64,000 nt of DNA, taken from NCBI GenBank assembly GCA_030280995.1, contig JASXTE010000163.1:1-64000 (forward strand), in the 5' to 3' direction. Origin of the DNA: Hemileia vastatrix (Eukaryota > Basidiomycota > Pucciniomycetes > Pucciniales > Zaghouaniaceae). The notes beneath the pieces are model-generated. The model was given only the letters and a program-made list of their open reading frames with translations, had not been told where the DNA came from and searched no databases. Below are positions 10,808 through 23,714 of the stretch, piece by piece. Numbering within the stretch: the first letter of the stretch is position 1; each line of letters starts with the position of its first letter. The position numbers and the translations under genes were made by a program.

Positions 10808-12638
10808 ATGGCTTCTCCTCAAGTCAAAACAATTCAATACACTTCAACTTCAACATCAACTTCAACCAAATCCACTCCTTCCACTTCCACTTCTACTTCC
10901 AAGCCAGCTCGAATCCAAATCAGTCATTCCAAGCTAAAGCAACTTCGAGATTCATCCGAATCCAACAATCAACCAGGCGGTGGAACTTATAATATTTGGT
11001 ACAACAAGTTCTCTGGTGGTGACACTCAACAAGATAGTAATAAGAATCTGATAAAGGCTGATACTAGATGTCATCTCTTCAAAGATCAAGGTTGGACAAA
11101 GGCCAGTAGAAGGAATACTTCATCGACAAACAGTGGCGGGAATAGTGGGAATTATTGTTGTTTGTTCTTTGCTAGAGGTCATTGTCCAAATGGGTAAGTA
11201 GACGGAGAATAGAGAGTAGAGGAGAAAGAGAGAAAGGGAACAGATTGGGAACAACTTGGACTTCTTTACTTGTTCTATCATTGCTGTGTCTTTGAGCTCA
11301 AAGGGGAAAGGAAACAAGATCAGAAACTATTCCAAAGATTTAACTTTTTCCAGAAAAGAAGGCGAGAAGTAAGAGGACAAGCTTTGATCAGACCTTTCAT
11401 CTCATCTAACTCCTTTCATCCCATCTCTCCCCCTCTACTCCTCTTTTCTCTCTTCCTCCCCATCATTTCCAGTCCAGACTGTACATTCCTTCACACTCTC
11501 CCACCTCCAAACCTTCTTCCATCATTATCGACAGACATCTTTGGCAGATCCAAACATGGTGATTATAGAGATGACATGGGAGGTGTAGGTTCCCTTCAAA
11601 GAGTCAATAGAACCCTTTATGTTGGTAGGATATCTGAAGAACCTAGAGTTTCAAGTGGTGGTGGAGGTTATAATTCACCCGGAGGAGGAGGAGGAGGGGT
11701 GGCTCAATGGAGAGATGGAGGTAGAACTACCAAAGGTGGGGGAAATGTAAATGATTTAAAGAAGAGAGGTAATAAAGGGAAAGATAAAGTCGAAGTGGAT
11801 CCTACTGAATTGGTGGTTAGGAAACATTTTGAAGAATGGGGAGAGATTGAAAAAGGTGAGTTTGAAAAAAGAGCTCTTTCAGTCTTTCTCGTTTCTCGTT
11901 TATCTTTCAGTTTGAATCATTTTTCTCACCTTGATTTTTCTCTCTTCTTTATCTCCCCTTCATCTGCTGTCAGTTCGAGTCTTGACAGGTAAATCCTGTG
12001 CCTTCGTTACTTACAAAACCGAAGCCTCAGCTCAATTTGCTAAAGAAGCAATGACTTGTCAATCTCTAGATCATAACGAAATCCTAAATGTCAGATGGTC
12101 AACTCAAGATCCAAATCCAGGTGCCATTAAAAGAGAAAGAGAAGAAATGATTAGAATTGGTCAAAAGAAAATCGAAGAGAATTTGACGGAGGAAATGAAA
12201 GAGGCTGGAATGTTGTTGAATCAATTGGAAAACCAAAATCAAGATGGAGATCAAGATGGAGAAGTGGAAGAGGAAGGGGAAGGAGGAGGTCAGAGGAAAA
12301 GATTGAAATTCAATGGAAATGAAGAAGAAGTAGAAGACGAGGAATTGAAGAAATTGATAGAGGAAAATAAAAGAGGTTGGAAAGAAATCGAAAGAGAAGA
12401 GGATGAAAGATTGGAATTGGAGAGGAAATTAGAAGAAGAGAAAGAAAGAAAAAGAATTGTGATGAATAGTGGAGGGTTATTGAGTAATGATGCTTTGATT
12501 GGTTTGCAAAGTTTAGGTTCGATTCGAAGAAATAATGAAAAGGAGAAAGAAAAGGCGGAGATTAAGAATGGTGGAAATGGGAATGGATTGATGGCTTTGA
12601 ATGGTTATGGAAGTGAAAGTGAAGATGAAGAAGATTGA
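10808..12638 (+). CDS. CWC2: Pre-mRNA splicing factor Cwc2 (RBM22 homologue)
   Basis: Cwc2 is a Prp19-associated spliceosome protein that contacts U6 snRNA and the intron in the catalytic core. Exons 10808-11193, 11473-11855 and 11974-12638 join in frame. The N-terminus has the Torus motif YNIWYNKFSGGD and KADTRCHL. Next comes the CCCH zinc finger (CCLFFARGHCPNG continuing across intron 1 into PDCTFLH), then an RRM with NRTLYVGRI as RNP2 and CAFVTYK as RNP1-like. It continues into the conserved ILNVRWSTQDPNP motif and a charged, coiled-coil-like C-terminus ending YGSESEDEED. A Gly-rich insert (SSGGGGYNSPGGGGGG) interrupts the RRM after strand 1. Ser/Thr repeats (STSTSTSTKSTPSTSTST) lengthen the N-terminus. 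Length and domain order fit the family. Confidence 0.92.
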
Positions 12639-13011
12639 GAAAATAGTTTGAAATTGGGATGAAAAATGATTGTTCGGTGGATTAGGTTGTTTGCTTTGTT
12701 TTGTTTCGGTTTCTTGCTGTCAATCTCATCTACTCGTTTAATTCCTGTTGTATTACTGAAGCCGATCTTTATTCAAATCACTTTTAAACTTTGCTTTAGG
12801 TTTCAAATGTTTGCTCTATCCAGACCAAAGCTTGACCAAATCTGTACTACATCAAGAGAGGGAGAGAAGAGGAAGCGAAAGCATTTCGACTTGAGATCCT
12901 TCCCATCTCATCCCCTTGGAGGCTCACTCTCGCTACAACTGATCTTTCATCGAGGAATTGAGTGAAGCTGTGAAATCAAATCCTCACTTAGACTGAGGGT
13001 AGAATTCGGCA
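12639..13011. other. Convergent 3' intergenic region
   Basis: This 373-bp stretch lies between the 3' ends of CWC2 and the VPS3-like gene. It is T-rich after the CWC2 stop. No gene was recognised. Confidence 0.5.
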
Positions 13012-16000
13012 TCAGATAGCAGTATTCTTATACACTGTTGTATCCTCTAATCTTTGCTTTTCCAACTTTCCATTCAACAAGTTTTTCTCTACCGGTTTCT
13101 GAATGCTCTCCCTAACATGCACTTTCTCCTTTTCCTCGTTTTCCAAACGATCGGCCGATTTTTCTTCTCCATCTAGTCCTTCTTCCTCGTCTCCACCATC
13201 GCCATCCATTTCTTCGTCTTCATCGTCTTCCGATTCTTTCAACACACCACCCATACTTCTCATCTTAGCCCAAGAATCTTCCATGACTTCGAGATTCTGG
13301 GCCAAAGCTAGATTGGCCACTAATTGACCTTCCAATCTTTCATGAGTTGATCTTCTCAAAGATCTGGACAAGAAAGTCTCCAAGGTTCTGATCGACCACT
13401 GCTCGGGAACCAAAGATAAGACGTCTAAAGGTGGAAGATGTAGAGACTGAGTGTTGAGTAGATGGGCAGTTGCGACTTGAAAGTAATGACTGTTGAGAGA
13501 GGGGAGAGGATGAAACGACGGGGAAAAAGAATGTGAGATTCTGGGGATTCTCGAAATGAGTCGCAAGGAAGAACGAGCTTCGTCCACTCACTCTTCTTTT
13601 CCTCCTTTTCCACTTTCCATGTAGACCTGAAGTAATATGAACAACAGCTTTTGCTTCTCTTTATGATCCTCTTTGGTTCCGACTTGGTCGTCCAGATTTT
13701 CCTCTTCCAGTTTGCTCTTTGAGATCGCTTTCCCACCTCTGGAGATCAAAGTGGAGTACATTTTCAAACCGTGATCTTGAGCCAGAGTCTCAGCTAGCAT
13801 AGGAGATAGAACGGCTCCAGACTGAGAGCAGTAAGCCTCTGAAGAGTTGGCATCTCTCAAAGAGAGAGCCAAGAGAGACAGAGCTTCCTTGTGTCGACCA
13901 AGCTGTGAAAAATGAAGAAGAGACAATGCAGGTGTCAGTCTTGACTCTAGAACGGTGATCCTTGTCCGTTGCCTTATCGATGTAGCAGCGGAGCTCACCT
14001 TTCCTAACAGAATCGACTTCTCATAGCTCAAAAGCGTCTCTCCTTCAAATTTCTTCAAGACTTGCTCCGCATCTAACACGTTAGATCCTTGAAGAACCAT
14101 TGCTAATTTCAACCTCTCGAGAGCGGTAGAGGCTACTGAGGAAGCTTCCGCTGCGTTTGGAGCTTTGGCTTGCTCAGTGATGCTTGCTTTCTGCTCAGTG
14201 GGAGCAGCTGAAGAGGCATGAAGAGCTAGATGAGCAATAAACGATTCAGCGTAAGCTCCTTGGGTGTAATCTCGTTCTGCCAAGTAAGGAAAGGTCGAGA
14301 GGGAAGAATCAGAATCGAAAAGAGGTAGCAAGACCTGGAGCAAGAGATCAATTCCAAAGGGAATCGAATAACTCACCTATCTCAGACATAGCTTCCCTAG
14401 TCTCTTCATCCTTCAGCTTCTCTACGATTCTTCCCAGTATCAATTCCACCAACTGCATATGAAACTCTGGAAACTGTTGTTTGTTAGACAGGACTGTAGA
14501 CTCTAAAACAGCTTCCCAAGCCTTGAGATCGATTTCGTGAAGTTGAGATAGAGTAGCTTCTAATTGCTCGACCGAATTGGAAGAAGTATTGAGATTCGAT
14601 TGTTGTTTGAGACTATTTGGTTTTCTCGTATTCTTTCTTGTGAGAATCTTGATACCTTTTTCTGCATCTCTTTGAGTCACCCAGATTCCATAACGATTGG
14701 ATAAATTTGGATCTTGAGATTTGTCCAAAGCTCGAACGACTTCTTCCAGATTCTCCTCCGGATCCAGTTCGAAATCCGCATCTGTCAATTCTCCATCGAT
14801 CAATCTGAAAGGGGAGAAAAGAGTCCACAGAGAGTTAGATTGTAATATCGAGAATGAGAGCGCATACATTCAAGAATCCAAACTTACTTTGTCCAGACTT
14901 CCAACATTTCTTCCCATCTAGCTTCTTTCTCATACCATTTCCCAAGAGCATTCCACCTTCCTTTCTCCTTCAAATAAGGTTCCAGTACCTCCATATCGCA
15001 TTTGCAGTCCTTACTTGTCAACAAGCTTACGAGAAGCTCTCCAAAAGGATGAGCAGCGACAGTGAATCTACTGAGATCTCCAACGCTCAGATCTGCTCCT
15101 TCAGATGGAAGTTCAGCTTCATCTGATTCTCTATCTAGACATAAGATCTTTGCCAGAGAGGTCTCAAGAAGTGGAAGAAGTTCAAGAGGTGTAGAAGAAG
15201 AAGTTCTCGAGGCATCTAGAACTCTCCTGACCATTTCTCTAGATCTACGAGAAAGAAGTCGTCGAAGTCTCAGGATAGATGGATTCGATTCGATGTCTAG
15301 AGCCGGTGCGTAGTTCTTTTCAAGATTGTGAGTAACTGAGAAGGAGAGAGGTAGAATCAAATAGGATCAGATCCGTAGAAGAAGATCGAAAAAGCCTTGC
15401 GTTGCAACTCAAATTTAGACTCACTCATTTCCTCTGCAGATTCCCATTCTCGGAGCTCTTTCTCCAATCCTCTAGGGACGATCATCTCCGACAGAGCATC
15501 AGAGTTTGAGGTATCTCCATCCCAAATTTCCGGGAGTAACCTCAACACTTCTCTGAAATCGGCATCAGCTTTTACAAAGTGTCTAGCAGCTCTGGCGAAT
15601 CTCAAGGCCTTGAGGTGATGCAGAGCTATGAGATGATGAAAGTAAAGCAGCGAAGGAGGCTGTTGAACGAAAAAACATCAAGCGAGATCTAGATTCAGAC
15701 ATTGAAAATGCTCCACGCCTGAAGCTGCAATACGTTTGGACTCACCCTTTCATCATCTAAACCAATGTCCATCTCCTCTGAACTGATCAGCCTTTCCAAT
15801 TCTTCCCAGTTTTCTCTTCTAAGAAGTCTACCAGCTTTTATCATAAAACTAGGTTGACAGACTGCTTGTACTATATTCTTTCCTCCTAGAACGACTCTCG
15901 CTGGAGTGGTTGATGAACCTTGGATCTTCTCGTCTCTCTTCTCTTCTTCGACTGTCTCTTTCGAAAAGACGTCCATACTGATCTTCTTGAGATTGAATTC

Positions 16001-17356
16001 TCCTCCTCCATCGTCCATTCCAATACTAGTCAGACTCATTCCTGAACTCAACAGTCTAGGTTCTAAAAGATCAGGTAATTGGATCACCTGTTTCCTAGAA
16101 GCACTCAAATCTTCCATTGATAAATCATGGATTTCCAAAGTGCTGTCCCTCAAAAGAGATATCAGATTTGGAGAATCATAACTTAGAGACCTTGGATGAC
16201 TTTTCCATTCTAATAATCTAGGTGAAGGCTCTCCAGAAGGTTTGATGAAGACTCCCAAAGTTACATCTGCTGAATGACTTGTAATCAAGAATTCGCATCC
16301 TACTCCATTGGGAGAAGGGATGGAAACTATCGATGGTTTCACCTGAGCTGTGGGACTGTCTGTTACTTGTGAAATTGGTAATCCCAAGGGGATGAGTTGC
16401 TCACTTGATAGGTTGAGAAGTGAATATGAAGAAGTGTCACTGAAGAGTAAGGTGTCTCCGTATCTTCTTGAAAGAGTAACTCCGTTTGGGATAGGCATTT
16501 CCTGATAGCAAAGAAGGGCAGCAAATCATCTGTAAGCCTTCCAGTGGGAGAAGTCCTCTACTTTTCGAGATGATAGAAAGTGGAAGGAAGGCTTTCTCCA
16601 CACCTTCTCTCCTTTTGATCCTCTGCGACGACCTTCCGAAACTCACCTTGATCTGGCTACATCCCTCTCTTGCACATTTGAGCAGCAAGAGACTCCTTCT
16701 CTTTACGACGCAAAGAGAGACCATTCCCTGACCATCCATTCCACCTTGTCTGAGAATCTCTTCATCGTCCAAGACTACCGAAGCCACCCCTTTGATTCTC
16801 GGGAATGCAGATGAGGCTGATGAATCGATAGACTGGAATTCCGGTAAAGAGTAGAAGGTGACAGCCGATTCTGGATTGTAGAAGGAAAGAAGTGAAGGAT
16901 TAGAAGGATTCGAAGATAAGGATTCAGAAGATTGACAACTCACCACGTTGGACGACAGCCAATCCGACCTTTTCCAGCAATAGAATCCTTTCGACTGGTT
17001 TGTTCGTTGAAGAGATTGTTCTCGAATGGATCAATTGGAATTGATTAGGCTGTAGAGAGTGGAATCGATAGAAGGTCGAAGATGATGAGCTTTGATTGAT
17101 GTCAACTCTTCTCTTTCATCCTCGATTTCTCTGTGAGAACGTACCTCGTTTGAGGATCCTTGATCACTCAACTTGTAAACATGAACCTGGCCATCGCTTG
17201 AGCCTAGATAGAGGTGATTTTGAGAGCCTTCTACAGATCTTATCGCTCTCGCAGTTGCAGCTGGAGAAGTCGGATTGACTGACTCTAGATCTGGAAGAGC
17301 TGGGAACAGAACGGGCTGTAGAATGTATTCCGTATTGGATGAATATGAATCAGCCA
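13012..17356 (-). CDS. VPS3: Vps3/TGFBRAP1-family tethering subunit (CORVET)
   Basis: Vps3 is the Rab5-binding end subunit of CORVET, which tethers endosomes; its paralogue Vps39 serves HOPS. From the ATG at 17356 the N-terminus reads as a CNH-type beta-propeller (NHLYLGSSDGQVHVYKL, VSLCVVKRRSLLLLKC, GDTLLFSDTSSYSLLNL). A long alpha-solenoid follows, with LGRHKEALSLLALSL. Near the C-terminus comes PPLDVLSLVPEQWSIRTL followed by FLSRSLRRSTHERLEG, which aligns well with the equivalent helix pair of TGFBRAP1. The tail is acidic (EDDEDEEMDGDGGDEEEG). No C-terminal zinc-binding CxxC pair is visible, so the RING-like end of TGFBRAP1 seems absent or replaced. About eight short introns with GTGAGT donors are present. 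Vps39 remains possible, but the propeller and C-terminal motifs fit Vps3 better. It is divergent from an F-box-like gene 258 bp away. Confidence 0.72.
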
Positions 17357-17614
17357 TTTCGGATGGATTAAGTTGCACTGATGGCTTTTCGAAGCTTGAC
17401 GTTGTTGGTCAAGAAGAACCACCACCTCGAGCTTTCATCTTGACTTTCTACCAACTACATCTGAAATCTACCTTTTCAGCTTTTCTTCTTTGATTCATTC
17501 TCTTATCTCTTCAAAATCGACCAGATCAGTCCAGCATCTCGCAAAAATCAAAGCCAGCTATCGAATTCTCTCTTTTAACTTTCAAGTCCTCGTCCAAGTC
17601 TCAACTCGTCAAAG

Positions 17615-19581
17615 ATGTCCTCCTCATCCAAGAATCCAATCGAAGTAATACCCAAAGAGATCTTCCTGAAACTCATCGCCCTACTATCTAGCAAAGACGT
17701 AGCCTTTGCTTCATCAACCAGTAAGGATTGTAAGGAAGTCATCGAATCGGATTCCACTCTCTTCACTCAAGCGGAAATAAAGCCTTTCCACTTCTACATT
17801 CAAGCATTACAAGATGATCTAGAACTAGACGACATCGAGTTATACCACGAGGAGATGAGGTCGAAGGCAGTAAACCACTTGGTTAGATTCGTCAGACTTT
17901 CTCGTCAGAGGTTAAGGAAGGTTCACATCGATTTTGACCTCTTGTTGGATTATGGAGTCAATACGATGAAGGGAGACTACACTCAGAATCGTCCTATGAG
18001 CGATGTCTGGACGAACCTATTTCTGTGCAAAGAATCATTGAAGACAATCAGTTTTAAACTTCCTGTGCTATCATTACTTATGGCAGATTCAGAGAAGTTC
18101 TTACCCTCGGTAGCTATCGACGTGATTGCACTCATCCAGCTCATCAAGAAGTCCTTGCCAAATTCAATCAAGTCACCATTACTGCAACTACCTATCTAAA
18201 TTTGGTTTCAACATCAAATTCAAAGACTCTCTCGTTGGTTCACTGCTCTAGAGAATTGGAAGAGGATGAGGCTGAAGACATTCTAACTTCGGAAGAAGAT
18301 CATTTCTTCTTTCCAAACGATCACTTGATGATACAAGAGATACAAGACTTCACTAGGAATGGGTTTCTCAAAGTCAAACTAGAGAGAGCTAGACCTCTGA
18401 GTGATTTGACTCTTGCTCATTTATCTCGAGCTAAGGAATCGATAAAGGAGATTGAAGTTTTTGGTAGCGGTTTAGACGTCACTGAAGCTTGGTGGACTCA
18501 CATTATTTCGCAAGCTCCGAATCTTTCTAACCTTCTACTGAATGTCAGTCAGGACTCTCTTGAAATCAATCTTAACGCAAGTCTTCCGGTCGTTTCAAAA
18601 CTACAGAAGTTACGTCTCATCTGTCATGAAGTGCTAACGTTGAATTGGAACCAACACTTCTCAAGATGGATAGGAAATCAATTAGAGTATCTCAATATGG
18701 CTTGGAAATCAAATGCTGGACTTGGCTTAGGACGTTTTTCTATCGATTTGGACTCCTTTATCAACTTCCTGGTCTCATGTAAAGAAACTCTCCAAGACAT
18801 TAGATTAGAAGGAATGGGAATATCTTACTTACCTTCAAATTTAGATTTGAGCCGTCTCTCTTCCAACAACATTTGGCAATCGGTGATCATCAGCAACGTG
18901 GAAACCATCAAGTTGTTCGCAGCAATGAATTATTCAAGTTTACGAAGATTGGCTTTCGAAGCTATCCAGGATGAAGGAGATGTACGTTTACCCTATCGAG
19001 ACATCATTCAACTCATGAGAAGATGTGGTCACACCTTGACTTTTTTTCAACTTCGTGAAAGCACATTTAGCTCTCAAATTGGCAATGGAAATCAAGAACA
19101 GGATCAAGATGAACTACTAGCTATTCCTTCTCTCCACAACGATCTCATATCAACACCTTTAAGTCTAGTCAACGTCAAAGATTTAAGATTACAAATTCAT
19201 TTCAAAGCTTTAGAGGCTTTATGTTCAATTGAATTTCCTCAGTTAGAAGCATTGCAAATCCATTCTATTAGAGCACAAGAAGTCGGACAGCTCCCTCATC
19301 GAGAGATCTTAAAGCTTCTTCGATCTTGTAGGAAAACACTGAAGAAAATCGATCTTTCTGAGAGGGAAGCTCGAGAAGGTCAAGTAGATCAAGAGGAAGA
19401 ATCAATCTCTGTCAATGATGAGTTCTCAATGGAAGAAGTGACTTCCTTGACAATTTATCTAGAAGATTCAGATTCCTACTCATTTTATTCGTCATTGAAC
19501 TATCCAAAGCTGAAATCTTCCAAACTTTATATAACATGGGACTTCAGACATCTGGAACCTAGGTTTCTGAGTGCTGAATGA
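17615..19581 (+). pseudogene. F-box/LRR-like protein gene split by a frame change
   Basis: The first open frame (17615-18199) starts MSSSSKNPIEVIPKEIFLKL and continues with an F-box-like helix set (LLSSKDVAFASSTSKDCKEV). The second, in another frame, is open from upstream of 18150 to 19581. It has leucine-rich, LRR-like spacing (LRLICHEVL, LRRLAFEAIQ, LEALQIHSIRA). The two overlap, and both look like protein around 18090-18170, with no GT-AG intron that reconciles them. A single insertion or deletion there would give one protein of about 650 residues. It could be a real inactivating mutation, a consensus error, or two genes, although the second part lacks a promoter and a proper start. The role would be substrate recognition for an SCF ubiquitin ligase; the target is unknown. 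Confidence 0.6.
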
Positions 19582-19657
19582 ACCATGTATTGGTTTTGGG
19601 AACGTCAATCTCTTCATCTCAAGACATCTATCTACCAAATGTGAGTTCCGGCATCCG

Positions 19658-19964
19658 ACTGCATTTGGTGCTGCCAGCTCTGCAAGTAGTTTGGCGTAGG
19701 CAGAGATGATTTGAGGCTCACTTCTCTCTCCTGCTAAGAAGAGAGCTCTCAGAGTCTTGAGATTCACTGAAGGACTTCTCATCAGATCTGCGTTTGGATC
19801 TTGACCTCTCACTGCTCTCAAAGCTGTAGGAGCGGTGAAGAGATGAGTGACTCCAAGAGTAGAAATCGTTCTCCAAAGGATTCCGGCGTCAGGGAGGATT
19901 GGTTTGCCTTCAAAAATGACTGTAGAAGCTCCAAGGAGTGCGGGGCCCAAGAGAATGTAATGAT
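19658..19964 (-). pseudogene. 307-bp duplicated fragment of the CoA-synthetase coding region
   Basis: This block matches 21297-21603 over its whole length with only two mismatches seen by eye (19669 and near 19686). It translates to the same internal stretch of the synthetase, from the HYILLGPALLG motif to LLAELAAPNAV. It has no start, no flanking exons and no splice signals of its own, so it is a dead fragment. The near identity says the copy is recent. It sits just 3' of the F-box gene and just beyond the 3' end of the parent gene, in the same orientation as the parent. Confidence 0.92.
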
Positions 19965-20295
19965 ATATTAACTCCCATCTTCTCCACTCTTTTCCGTCTA
20001 TTTTACCATTCTTTTCAGATCTTCCAAGTCTAGGCCCCCTCAAGTTGAGTTTCTAAGCTGGATTTCTTCTCAACAGCTTTTTCCCAGCTCATGCTCTTGT
20101 TTCAGTTCTTCAAGACAAATCTTGAACTGGATTTGACTCTTCTTTGCCGCATCTTGTCAATGTTACCTAAACTTCTCTCTGTATCAACCAAGACCTTTTA
20201 CTTCAGATTCTTACAAAAACTTCATTTCAATTGAGAAAAGTGAGACTGTACAAGCAAGAGCAAAAGAGCGAAACACGACAACCGGTCCAAGCTGA

Positions 20296-23204
20296 TCAAA
20301 GTTTACTCTTTCCGCCGTTGAAGTGACTCTCGATGGCTTCTTTACAAAGCTTGACGACGTCCATGTCCTCGACAGTTGGAGGGACTGGAATCTCATCGTT
20401 CTTTCCTTCTGCAGAATTCTCAGCCATCGCACGAACGGACCGACGAAGCGTTTTCCCCGAACGAGTCTTGGGAAGCTTCTGAACAATCACCACAGCTGAA
20501 AGTTGAGCGATCGGACCTAGTTCCGTGCGAACGTGAGAGTTGATGGAGTTGAGGATTTCCTTGGCTTTTGGATCGTTCGCAGAAGAGATTGCTTGACCTG
20601 AAGAGACGATTGATGAAGAGGCTACAATCAGAGCAAATGGAGTTTGTCCCTTCATTTTGTCGGGTGCGCCGACGACACAGCACTGAGTCAGAGATAAGCG
20701 AGAAAGTGCAGAAAAGTAAGAAAAGAGAAGACAAAAGGAGGGCCAAAGATACTCAAAACACATGAGACTTACCTCTACTACGCTCGAATGAGAAGTGACT
20801 ATTTCCTCGATTAAACCAGTTCCGAGTCTATGAGCAGAGACATTGATGATCTGTTGGAAGATGGATCCAAGAAGGTCAGTTGAAACAGGAAAAGAGGTCA
20901 GAGATAGAATGATTTGGCTCTCCTTCAGCGACTCGACTCACATCATCTGTTCTCGCAACAATGGTATAGTAACCATCTTCCAACTTTGCTGCATCCCCAG
21001 TTTCAAACCAATCTCCTTTACCTTGAAACCTCTCAAAGTAAGACTCGTGGAAACGTTTTGGATTCTTCCAAAGACCTCCCATGAAACTGGGTGCTAGAGG
21101 CTTTCTAAGGACAAGATTACCAATTGCTCCTTGCTTGTTGACCTCTTTTCCATCATCATCTACGATTGCAACGTCCATAGAAGGCATTGGCAATCCTGCG
21201 GAGCCTGCTCTGGGAGGTAAATGTCCAAAGCTTTTGTTCAAAGCTATTCCTAAAATGACGTTTCCTGATTCAGTTGACCAATAGTTATCTATGACAACTG
21301 CATTTGGCGCTGCCAGCTCTGCAAGGAGTTTGGCGTAGGCAGAGATGATTTGAGGCTCACTTCTCTCTCCTGCTAAGAAGAGAGCTCTCAGAGTCTTGAG
21401 ATTCACTGAAGGACTTCTCATCAGATCTGCGTTTGGATCTTGACCTCTCACTGCTCTCAAAGCTGTAGGAGCGGTGAAGAGATGAGTGACTCCAAGAGTA
21501 GAAATCGTTCTCCAAAGGATTCCGGCGTCAGGGAGGATTGGTTTGCCTTCAAAAATGACTGTAGAAGCTCCAAGGAGTGCGGGGCCCAAGAGAATGTAAT
21601 GATGGCCTACGATCCACCTTTGGAAAGGAGAGAACCAATCAGAGGTAGAAAAAGAGAAAGAGAGTGTGAGAGAGAGCACACAAGGTGAGAAAAGTAGACC
21701 TTCTTGATGAGGCTCAACAATTGCACCTGCCTGAAAATCAAGAGAAGCCTGCAGGTGTTCATTCTCTCGCTTTCTTAAGCATCAGAGTTCTAAGAGCCAG
21801 TTGCTTGCTTCTCTCTGTTCACTCACCCAAGATCGCTGGCGCAGAGCATTGTATCATCCTTTGTCATTCCAAAGACATGCTCAATGGAATAACGCATACT
21901 AACAGCGTTTCCACCACTTAATCTGACAACTCCTTTGGGAGTACCAGTTGATCCACTAGTATAAAGAATATAGATGGGCTTGAAGTAGAAGGAGAAGGAG
22001 GGGATCAGGGACAAACATCAGAGGTCAAAGCTCACAGTGAAGAGAAGGACAAGAAACTGGATCCGAACAACTTACCTCTTCAGATGCCACAGGAACACAT
22101 TCCCAACATTTGTCTCCAGATTTCCTTACTAGGCTCATTTCATGTTCCCAATCAAATTCTGGAATCCCACTTGGACCTTTAGCTCCATCTTTGACCAAAT
22201 TGGGAGCAGAATGACCATTGATACCAAACCTCTTTAAGAACAACAATCCTTTACTAGGCTTGTGTTTTGAAATTTTGATAGCTCCATCTACTAGAGGTTT
22301 GTAATCAACAGGTCCCTTGGGCTCAAGGCCACAAGAAGCTGAGAGAACAAAGGAACAAGAAGAATCCTCCATCCTCTTTGCTAATTCCTTTGAAGCGAAA
22401 CCTCCAAAGACCACTGAATGGATGGCACCTATTCTCCAGCATGCTAACATTGCGAAAGCTGCTTCGGGAATCATTGGCATGTAAATGACAACCACATCAC
22501 CTTTCTTGACACCTTTCTTGAGTAGGACGCCGGCTAGAGTCTGAACCTGTTCCAAAGCTTCTCCGTAAGTAATTGCTTTGTACTGGTTGGTCTGAAAGGA
22601 CATTGGAGAGACGTGATGAAAGAGGATCCTCTTGGAAAGTACAGGATCGGGAGAGATGTGTGGAGTCACTGGGCTTGAAGTCATCACTTGAGAGTAAGGG
22701 TTCTTGTGCTCAGCGTATACGTGACGGTCCAGTGCATTGTAACAGCAATTGACTGTCTCAGGCGAGTCGGGAACATGGTAGAATGAAGAAGAGGAAGCGT
22801 AAGAGAGGAGTGTTGAGAAGGAGGATAAGTCAGTTGAACATTCCCGCTCGACGGTATGGGTCCGAGCTCTTCACTTTCTATCATGAGATAAAGAAAGACT
22901 GTGATTTTGTATTGCTTTGCTCTGTAGATGGATGGTCTCTAGCGTTGCTCGTCCCAGCATCTCAGCTCTTGCTTCCGACTCTTTCAAACTTCATCTCGTT
23001 GAGTCTCCCTTTCACCGACATCCACTCACGCTCAGCGTTTGGGAACCAAGCTCCATTTTCCACGTAGTCCTTCTGTACTCTATCTGTTTTGCCAAAAGCC
23101 ACAGTTGGTGGTTTGTGCCAGTGAATTTGACGAGAAGCCGCCGACCAAAAAGCTTCTCTATCTTTTAGCGATTGAGCATGAATTGCGCTTTGTGGATTCG
23201 ACAT
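20296..23204 (-). CDS. Acetyl/propionyl-CoA synthetase-like enzyme (ACSS3/PrpE type)
   Basis: The enzyme activates short-chain carboxylates with ATP and CoA via an acyl-adenylate. From the ATG at 23204 the N-terminal cap (SRQIHWHKPPTVAFG) joins by an in-frame intron to LNCCYNALDRHV. The adenylation core includes PIYILYTSGSTGTPKGVVR (P-loop), WVVGHHYILLGPALLGAST, LFTAPTALRAVR and NYWSTESG. GDWFETGDAAKLEDGYY and the RTDD hinge follow. The C-terminal lysine motif is LPKTRSGKTLRR. The wording of WVVGHHY...VIFEGKP and FTAPTALRA is closer to propionyl-CoA synthetase/ACSS3 than to canonical Acs1/Acs2. All catalytic motifs are present, so it should be active. There are about six introns. The C-terminus FNGGKSKL is not a clear PTS1 signal. 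The exon at 21297-21603 is the source of the nearby 307-bp duplicate. Confidence 0.85.
21297..21603 (-). repeat. Source copy of the 307-bp duplication
   Basis: This internal part of the synthetase coding sequence recurs at 19658-19964 in the same orientation, 1639 bp away. Outside these limits the two flanks have nothing in common. Confidence 0.92.
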
Positions 23205-23714
23205 GATCTCTTGAGACTTTGTGATTTGGATGGAATTGAACTGAGCTGAATCTCTTATTTTCTGTGGATTGGATGGAGGTATTCGAGATCAAGGTGGAAG
23301 GAAAGCTAACCCCACAATTTCGTTGTCGATCAATCATTTGCCCGTCACATCCGAAACTTCGACGAGAGACCGTTCGACAGATGTCATTCATTAAGGATCA
23401 TTCATTCTAACTAGCAACGAAAAGAGAGATGGGATGGTAGAAGCTCGTTCGGCTGAGAAGCAAAGGGAAGAGAGGAAACGAGAAAATAGACGGGAAAGGC
23501 GACAGGTGATCTTGAGAAAGACAGTGAAGAGCCAGCTGCGAGAGAGTTATTAAGGAGCGAGAATGAGATAGCTTAAGAAAGATTATCCTCAGGCTTTGAT
23601 AAAGAGTGGAGAGAGTCAAGGGAGAAGGGTATGCAGAGAAAGAATCTGAGTCGAAGGGAGGTGAGAGGAAGATGACTGCTTGGAAAGTAAGACCTCGACT
23701 TTTCTTCATGACTT
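23205..23714. other. Intergenic region between tandem minus-strand genes
   Basis: About 510 bp lies between the stop of the CBS/PB1 gene and the start of the synthetase gene. The half nearest the synthetase ATG should be its promoter. No coding potential was convincing; open frames here are short and low in complexity. Confidence 0.45.
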
